A DNA stretch of 64,000 nt, taken from DASQHW01 sp038238245. Its GTDB lineage: Bacteria; Actinomycetota; Acidimicrobiia; IMCC26256; PALSA-610. A program made the translations under genes and the position numbers. Under the pieces are notes generated by a model. It saw nothing but the letters and a program-made list of their open reading frames with translations. It searched no databases and had not been told where the DNA came from. The stretch spans positions 1-64,000 of the forward strand of contig JBBRXX010000003.1 of the NCBI GenBank assembly GCA_038238245.1, read 5' to 3'. Shown here one piece after another: positions 59,398 through 64,000 of the stretch; the first letter of the stretch is position 1, and the number at the start of each line of letters is the position of its first letter.

Positions 59398-62300
59398 GTG
59401 GGGTCGGCGAGGACGCCGGATCGTTTCGCACGAAGCGTCTACGACGTCGCGCGCGGGCGCGGTAACACAAGCCTGCGTATCTTGGATATCGGCGTCATCA
59501 CGGCGGCGTGGCTTCTCGCGTACGTCGCGGGCTTCGACGGTGCGGTGCCGCTCGGAACGCGCGGCCTGATCCCGTACCTGGTGATTCCGGTCGCGACGCA
59601 GCTGCTCTTCAACCACCTCGTCGGCCTTTACGGGCCGGTGTGGCGCTATGCCTCCGTCGAGGAGGCGTTGCGCGTCGTCGGCGCGGTCGCCGGCGGTCTG
59701 TTGGTCTCGGTCTTCGAGCTCGCCTGGTACGCGGACCTTCGCGGAACGCGACTCCCGTTGCTGAGCGCGCCGCCGATTGCGGCGCTGCTGATGTTGTTGG
59801 GATGCGGCGGTCTCCGATTCCAAGCGCGACTGTTCGCGCTGGAGCGTGAGCGGAACAGCAAGAACCGGTTGCGAACGCTGATCGTCGGCGCGGGCGATTC
59901 GGGTGCCGGGCTCGCGCGTGAGCTCACGCAACGCAGGTCCACGGATTCGATGCCGGTCGGCTTCGTCGACGACGACCGAACGCTCTTCCGACGGTCGGTG
60001 CGCGGCCTGCCGGTGTTCGGCCCGATCGACGACCTCGAGAAGGTCTGCCGGGACGAGCGCATCGATCGCATCATGATCGCGCTGCCGGGTGCACCTCGTG
60101 AGCGGTTGCGCGACGTCGTCACCCAGTCATTGCGAACGGACGCGCAGGTCAAGGTGCTCTCCGACGCGTCCGGGCCCCACGGCGAGCCTCTTGTCGACAA
60201 CCTGCGCAACCTCGACCCTGCCGACCTCCTCCGTCGAGAGCCTGCGCTCATCGACTCAGAAGGGATCGCGGCCTACCTGCACGGCGCGACCGTGCTCGTC
60301 ACCGGCGCCGGTGGGTCGATCGGCTCCGAGATCTGTCGGCAGGTGGCTTCCTACGCGCCGCGCAAGCTCCTGCTGCTCGACCGCGACGAGAGTCTCCTCT
60401 TCGAGGCGATGTCGACGATGCCCACCGGCGAGCCTCTTCTCGTCGACATTCGCGACGAGGGGCGGTTGCAGGACGTCTTCGAGCGCCACCGGCCCGACGT
60501 CGTCTTCCACGCCGCCGCGTTCAAGCACGTTCCGATCCTCGAGACGCACGCCGCGGAGGCGGTCGAGACGAATCTGCTCGCGACCTGGACGCTCGCGCAG
60601 ATCTCGGCCAAGTACGGCTGTCGCTTCGTGTACATCTCCACCGACAAGGCGGCCGCGCCGCACTCGGTGCTCGGCGCGACAAAACGCGCGGCCGAACAAG
60701 TCGTCCTCGCCGTTGGCCGGGAGAACGGGCTCGCGTTCTCGGCCTTGCGTTTCGGCAATGTGCTCGGAAGCCGAGGAAGCGTCGTGCCGACGTTCTTCCG
60801 GCAGATCCTCGAGGGTGGTCCGGTCACCGTGACCGACCCGGGGATGACGCGCTACTTCATGACGATCCCCGAAGCCGTGCGACTCGTACTGCAGACCGGC
60901 GCGATCGCCGAGGAACGAAAAGTGTTCTTGCTCAACATGGGCGAGCCGGTACGCATCGTCGAGCTCGCGCGCCAGATGATTCGCATGAGCGGCTTGCGTC
61001 CCGATCGGGACATCGAGATCAAGTTCGTGGGCATGCGGCCCGGCGAGAAGCTTTGCGAGCAGCTCTACGACGACACCGAGACCATCGCACCCACCTGGCA
61101 CCCCTCGATCCTCGGTGTGACCTCGCACGTCGTCGCCGAGAACGACTTCTTCGGCGCCCTCGAGCTGATGCGAGACAGGTGCGCGGGCGCAGAGAACACT
61201 GACGTGTTGGAGCTTCTCGACGAGCTCTTGCGGGAGTGCGGCGTCACCTGCAACCTCGCGGGGCAGGCGCGTATCGAGACCGAGAGCGACGACCACGACC
61301 TCGGTACCGCGCCTGCGCAGGTCACCGACCTCACCGAGACGAGCGCAGATCGCAAGCGCATCGTCCTGCCGACGCGGCCCGCGCTGCTCGGTGGCACACC
61401 CGCCTTTGCCGCGGGCCTCCCGTTCGCGCGTCCTACCCGACCGTCACTCGGTCGCGTGATGCGGCGGCTGCGCTCATCGTACGAAGCCGGCATCCTGACG
61501 AACGGTCCTCTCGTCGCGGAGCTCGAAGAACGCGCCGCAGAGCGTCTCGCCGTCCGGCATGTCATCGCGATGAGCTCGTGCACCTCGGGGCTGATGCTCG
61601 CAGTGCAGGCGCTCACCGACGGCAGATCCGGACCCGTGGTGCTGCCGAGCTTCACCTTCTCGGCAACTGCCCATGCCGTCATGTGGAACGCGCGCCTGCC
61701 GAGGTTCGCCGACTGCGTGCGTGAGTCGATGCAGATCGATGCAGTACACGCCGCGGCCCTGCTGGACGGTGCCAGCGCGCTCATCGCCACGCATGTCTTC
61801 GGCGCCCCATGCGATCCCGACGGCATCGTCCGGCTCGCACGGGCCCACGATGTCCCGGTGCTCTTCGACTCCGCGCATGCATTCGGCGCGCGCGCCGGAA
61901 GCGACGTCGTGGGGGGATTCGGCGCGGCGGAGGTCTTCAGCTTGACACCCACCAAGGTGTTGGTCGCGGGGGAAGGCGGCCTCGTTGCGACGAACGATGC
62001 CTCGCTCGCAGAGCTTTTGCGCATGGGCCGCAACTACGGCGACCCGGGCGACTACGACACGAAGTTTGCGGGCTTGAACGCGCGCATGTCGGAGTTCCAC
62101 GCCGCAACTGCTCTCCAGTCGCTCGAGCTCCTCGATGACGCATTGCACCGGCGGAATGCGATCGCACAGATCTACCGCAACAACCTGCGCGACGTGCCCG
62201 GCGTCGGGTTCCAGCACGTACCGCAAGGCGACTTCAGTACCTACAAGGATTTCGTGATCACGATCGATCCCAATGCGTTCGGTGTGACGCGGGACGTCCT

Positions 62301-62553
62301 GGTGCTCGCGCTCGCCGCCGAGGGGATCGACACACGGAGCTATTTCGATCCGCCGGTGCACCGCCAACGCGCGTACCAGCACGTTGCGCACGACGATCTC
62401 CCGGATACCGAGGCCGTGTCCTCGCGTATCCTCGCGCTGCCGATGTTCACGGACCTTCGTGACGAAGAAGTCGAGCGGGTCGCCGACGTCATCGCCGCGG
62501 TACACGAGCACGCGGATGCGATCGTGGCCAGCGGCCACGCCTACGCCGACTGA
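59398..62553 (+). CDS. Bifunctional UDP-sugar 4,6-dehydratase (CapD/PglF-like) fused to DegT-family aminotransferase (PglE-like)
   Basis: One 1051-residue frame. Residues 25-135 hold four membrane helices and 155-280 a first Rossmann fold (TLIVGAGDSGAGLARELTQR). Residues 297-570 form the SDR dehydratase, with VTGAGGSIGSE, HAAAFKHVPILETHAAEAVE and the catalytic STDKA at about 417-421, then VLGATKRAAEQVV. It uses Asp/Lys with Leu where SDRs have Tyr, as in PglF/FlaA1-type enzymes. From about 655 a DegT aminotransferase follows (LPTRPALLGGTPAFAAGLPF, VVLPSFTFSATAHAV) with PLP lysine K853 in FSLTPTKVLVAGEGG. The product would make a UDP-4-keto-6-deoxy sugar and aminate it, in one polypeptide. Confidence 0.85.
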   Translation: MGSARTPDRFARSVYDVARGRGNTSLRILDIGVITAAWLLAYVAGFDGAVPLGTRGLIPYLVIPVATQLLFNHLVGLYGPVWRYASVEEALRVVGAVAGGLLVSVFELAWYADLRGTRLPLLSAPPIAALLMLLGCGGLRFQARLFALERERNSKNRLRTLIVGAGDSGAGLARELTQRRSTDSMPVGFVDDDRTLFRRSVRGLPVFGPIDDLEKVCRDERIDRIMIALPGAPRERLRDVVTQSLRTDAQVKVLSDASGPHGEPLVDNLRNLDPADLLRREPALIDSEGIAAYLHGATVLVTGAGGSIGSEICRQVASYAPRKLLLLDRDESLLFEAMSTMPTGEPLLVDIRDEGRLQDVFERHRPDVVFHAAAFKHVPILETHAAEAVETNLLATWTLAQISAKYGCRFVYISTDKAAAPHSVLGATKRAAEQVVLAVGRENGLAFSALRFGNVLGSRGSVVPTFFRQILEGGPVTVTDPGMTRYFMTIPEAVRLVLQTGAIAEERKVFLLNMGEPVRIVELARQMIRMSGLRPDRDIEIKFVGMRPGEKLCEQLYDDTETIAPTWHPSILGVTSHVVAENDFFGALELMRDRCAGAENTDVLELLDELLRECGVTCNLAGQARIETESDDHDLGTAPAQVTDLTETSADRKRIVLPTRPALLGGTPAFAAGLPFARPTRPSLGRVMRRLRSSYEAGILTNGPLVAELEERAAERLAVRHVIAMSSCTSGLMLAVQALTDGRSGPVVLPSFTFSATAHAVMWNARLPRFADCVRESMQIDAVHAAALLDGASALIATHVFGAPCDPDGIVRLARAHDVPVLFDSAHAFGARAGSDVVGGFGAAEVFSLTPTKVLVAGEGGLVATNDASLAELLRMGRNYGDPGDYDTKFAGLNARMSEFHAATALQSLELLDDALHRRNAIAQIYRNNLRDVPGVGFQHVPQGDFSTYKDFVITIDPNAFGVTRDVLVLALAAEGIDTRSYFDPPVHRQRAYQHVAHDDLPDTEAVSSRILALPMFTDLRDEEVERVADVIAAVHEHADAIVASGHAYAD

Positions 62554-62578
62554 CGGAGCGCCCGGCCCGAATCCTGTG

Positions 62579-63514
62579 TCAGGGCTCGGCTGCCCACGAA
62601 CGAGGCGACGTGAACACGACGAGCGCCGCGATCCCGATACCCGCGACTGTGACGATCGTGATCCCGATCGCGGTCGTGGACGCGAGCGACGCAACGCCTA
62701 TTCCGACGGCCGTCAGCGCGACCTGCCCGGCTGCGCACGCGAGCACTGACGCCTCGAGCGGCCAGCCCCGGTCGACGAGCTGATCGTAGACATGGCCGCG
62801 ATCGCCTCGGAGCACGGGACGTCGCGCGCGCACTCGCCGGACGATCGCGACGACGGTGTCGCCGACGGGAACGCCGACGAACAGGATCGCGCCGCTGATC
62901 ACCGGGGAACCGTGCTGCGTCGCATCGGCGAACATCACCGCGAGTGCAGTCCCGATCAGGTAGCTGCCGGCGTCGCCGAGATACACGCGCGCCGGAGGCC
63001 GGTTCCACACGAGGAAGCCCGCGAGCGCGCCGACGAGTGCGAGCGCCAGCGTCGACACCGCCCCGCCCAGAACGACTGAGAAGCCGACCGCGCCGGTCAG
63101 GGTCACTGTGGCGGCGAGGCCGTCGAGACCGTCGAGCAGGTTCACGGCATTGAGCAGCACGAGCTCGACGACGAGCGCGACGGCCAGGTGCCAGAAGTCG
63201 TGGGGTGCGACCATCCACGCCACGATGACCCCGAGCACGGCCTCGGCCGGCAGCCGGATCCTCACTGACAGGTCGCGGATGTCGTCGACGAGGCCGAGCG
63301 CGGACGCCAGGCCGAGGGGAACCAGCAGCGACGGGCGGTCCACCGCCACCGGTACGACGATCGCGAGCAGGACCGCGATGCCGCCCGCATACGGCACGGC
63401 CTGCTGGTGGACCTTCAGCGGTCCGGGCCGATCGACGAGACCGACACGTGTCGCAGCCCACGCGGCGACCGGCGAAAGGATCACCGCGACCGCAAAGCCC
63501 GCGATCAGGGCCAC
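62579..63514 (-). CDS. WecA/MraY-family undecaprenyl-phosphate sugar-1-phosphate transferase
   Basis: The 311-residue protein has about ten membrane helices and the family motifs DRPGPLKVHQQAVPYAGGI, LASALGLVDDIRD (metal-binding Asp pair), NAVNLLDGLDGLAATV, YLGDAGSYLIGTAL and a late RRPVLRGDRGHVYDQLVDRG, corresponding to the HxH loop. It initiates polymer synthesis by placing a sugar-1-phosphate on a polyprenyl carrier. It overlaps the acetyltransferase gene by 10 bp on the same strand and is convergent with the fused enzyme. Confidence 0.85.
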   Translation of the reverse strand: MALIAGFAVAVILSPVAAWAATRVGLVDRPGPLKVHQQAVPYAGGIAVLLAIVVPVAVDRPSLLVPLGLASALGLVDDIRDLSVRIRLPAEAVLGVIVAWMVAPHDFWHLAVALVVELVLLNAVNLLDGLDGLAATVTLTGAVGFSVVLGGAVSTLALALVGALAGFLVWNRPPARVYLGDAGSYLIGTALAVMFADATQHGSPVISGAILFVGVPVGDTVVAIVRRVRARRPVLRGDRGHVYDQLVDRGWPLEASVLACAAGQVALTAVGIGVASLASTTAIGITIVTVAGIGIAALVVFTSPRSWAAEP

Positions 63515-64000
63515 ACGAGCACCTGTTGCGTGACGTCGCGGTGCACCTGATCGAACCCGTGGCGGCGGAATCCGCCGAGCTCATAGGCGCGGATGGCGGC
63601 GACGTTGTCGACTGCAGTGACGACGCGGGCCGTGGGGACACCACGGCGCCTGAGCTCGCTCACTGCAGACACGACGAGGAGCGCACCGAGCCCGCGTCGC
63701 TGCACGCCTGCTGCGACGGCGATGGCCATGATCTCGGCCGCGGGCGCGTCCTCGTCGCCGCGAAAGCCGTACCGCATGGTCTCGAAGACCGCGCGGGGCG
63801 CCCGCGCGATGCCCGCAATCGCCGTCACACCGGCCGCGAGTCCGTCGTGCATGAGGAACTCTCGATAGAACGCGCCCGTGTCCTCGGCGGCGGCAACGAA
63901 GCCGCAGACCTTCCCGCCGTCGTCGACGACAAGTGCGAACGCCCGGTGCGACCGCACGACGCGACGATAGAGCCGGCGCAGGAACGGGCGCCCGAGCGTG
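63505..64000 (-). CDS. GNAT-family N-acetyltransferase (5' end beyond the window)
   Basis: The frame is open to the window edge, where it reads TLGRPFLRRLYRRVVRSHRA, so the gene starts upstream (beyond base 64000). Visible parts include VCGFVAAAEDTGAFYREFL, AAEIMAIAVAAGVQRRGLGA (the acetyl-CoA pyrophosphate loop Q/RxxGxG/A), LLVVSAVSELRRRGV and VTAVDNVAAIRAYELGGFRR. This is a GNAT N-acetyltransferase. In the context of an aminotransferase-containing sugar pathway it could acetylate the new amino group (as PseH does), but a generic GNAT is equally possible. It overlaps the WecA-like gene by 10 bp. Confidence 0.8.
   Translation of the reverse strand, partial: TLGRPFLRRLYRRVVRSHRAFALVVDDGGKVCGFVAAAEDTGAFYREFLMHDGLAAGVTAIAGIARAPRAVFETMRYGFRGDEDAPAAEIMAIAVAAGVQRRGLGALLVVSAVSELRRRGVPTARVVTAVDNVAAIRAYELGGFRRHGFDQVHRDVTQQVLVWP

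Overview
The window reads as chromosomal DNA of a high-GC actinobacterium, most likely from the Acidimicrobiia or a close relative. This placement is inferred from gene content and codon use, not from a marker-gene tree. The supporting signs are strongly G/C-ending codons, frequent GTG and TTG starts, many 4-bp stop/start overlaps, a mycothiol-dependent formaldehyde dehydrogenase (mscR-like), an SCO6745-family protein, and actinobacterial-style flavin/F420-type oxidoreductases and diiron proteins. About 60 genes are supportable.

Layout, 1-20 kb. The left edge holds the 3' end of an IS30-type transposase and a tRNA-Ser(UGA) whose 3' half is intact and 5' half degenerate, which looks like an old integration site. 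There follow a P-loop kinase-like gene, a DUF402 gene and a frameshifted adenylate cyclase/AAA regulator. Next on the minus strand is a MacB/FtsX-type ABC pair, then a translationally coupled FGGY sugar kinase plus sphingosine-phosphate-lyase-like PLP enzyme. These are divergent from a MarR regulator coupled to a single-chain double ABC exporter. A GH13 alpha-glucosidase, a PHP/HhH protein, a methyltransferase and tRNA-Ser(GCU) complete this part.

Layout, 20-39 kb. Small-molecule metabolism comes first: RraA-like protein, heme-binding beta-barrel protein, mscR, hydroxyacid dehydrogenase, cupin, ureidoglycolate-lyase-like protein and an SDR. A sigma-70 factor follows, then a divergent alkylation-repair pair (Ada/AlkA fusion and Ogt) separated by a perfect 15-bp inverted repeat. 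The most distinctive block is 31.7-37.0 kb. There a DUF371-RsmI fusion, a KamB/NpmA-type 16S rRNA methyltransferase and a membrane adenylate cyclase are chained by 4-bp overlaps, followed by a 51-residue acidic microprotein and an ABC-F ATPase. RsmI and KamB/NpmA enzymes both act on helix 44 of the ribosomal decoding site. Two diiron/ferritin-like proteins and tRNA-Arg(ACG) follow.

Layout, 39-50 kb. This is an accessory stretch. It has an SCO6745 protein, a structured noncoding region leading into a small array of three atypical but well-folded tRNA genes plus a tRNA fragment, a gene stump, two oxidoreductases and a lipoprotein made of two repeats. A secreted phospholipase C-like protein with fibronectin III repeats, a methyltransferase carrying an IS3 OrfA-like tail, a cephalosporin-hydroxylase-like pseudogene, a secreted metallophosphoesterase and another methyltransferase follow.

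Layout, 50-64 kb. This is a cell-surface glycan locus: acyltransferase/SGNH, SPFH protein, sulfotransferase-like protein, Wzm/Wzt-type ABC exporter, two GT-B glycosyltransferases, a WecA/MraY-type initiating transferase and a GNAT acetyltransferase. Its centre is a single 1051-residue protein fusing a membrane UDP-sugar 4,6-dehydratase (CapD/PglF type) to a DegT-type sugar aminotransferase. Together these could build, modify and export a deoxy-amino-sugar polymer. Functions are inferred from motifs read directly in the translations; no database search was run.
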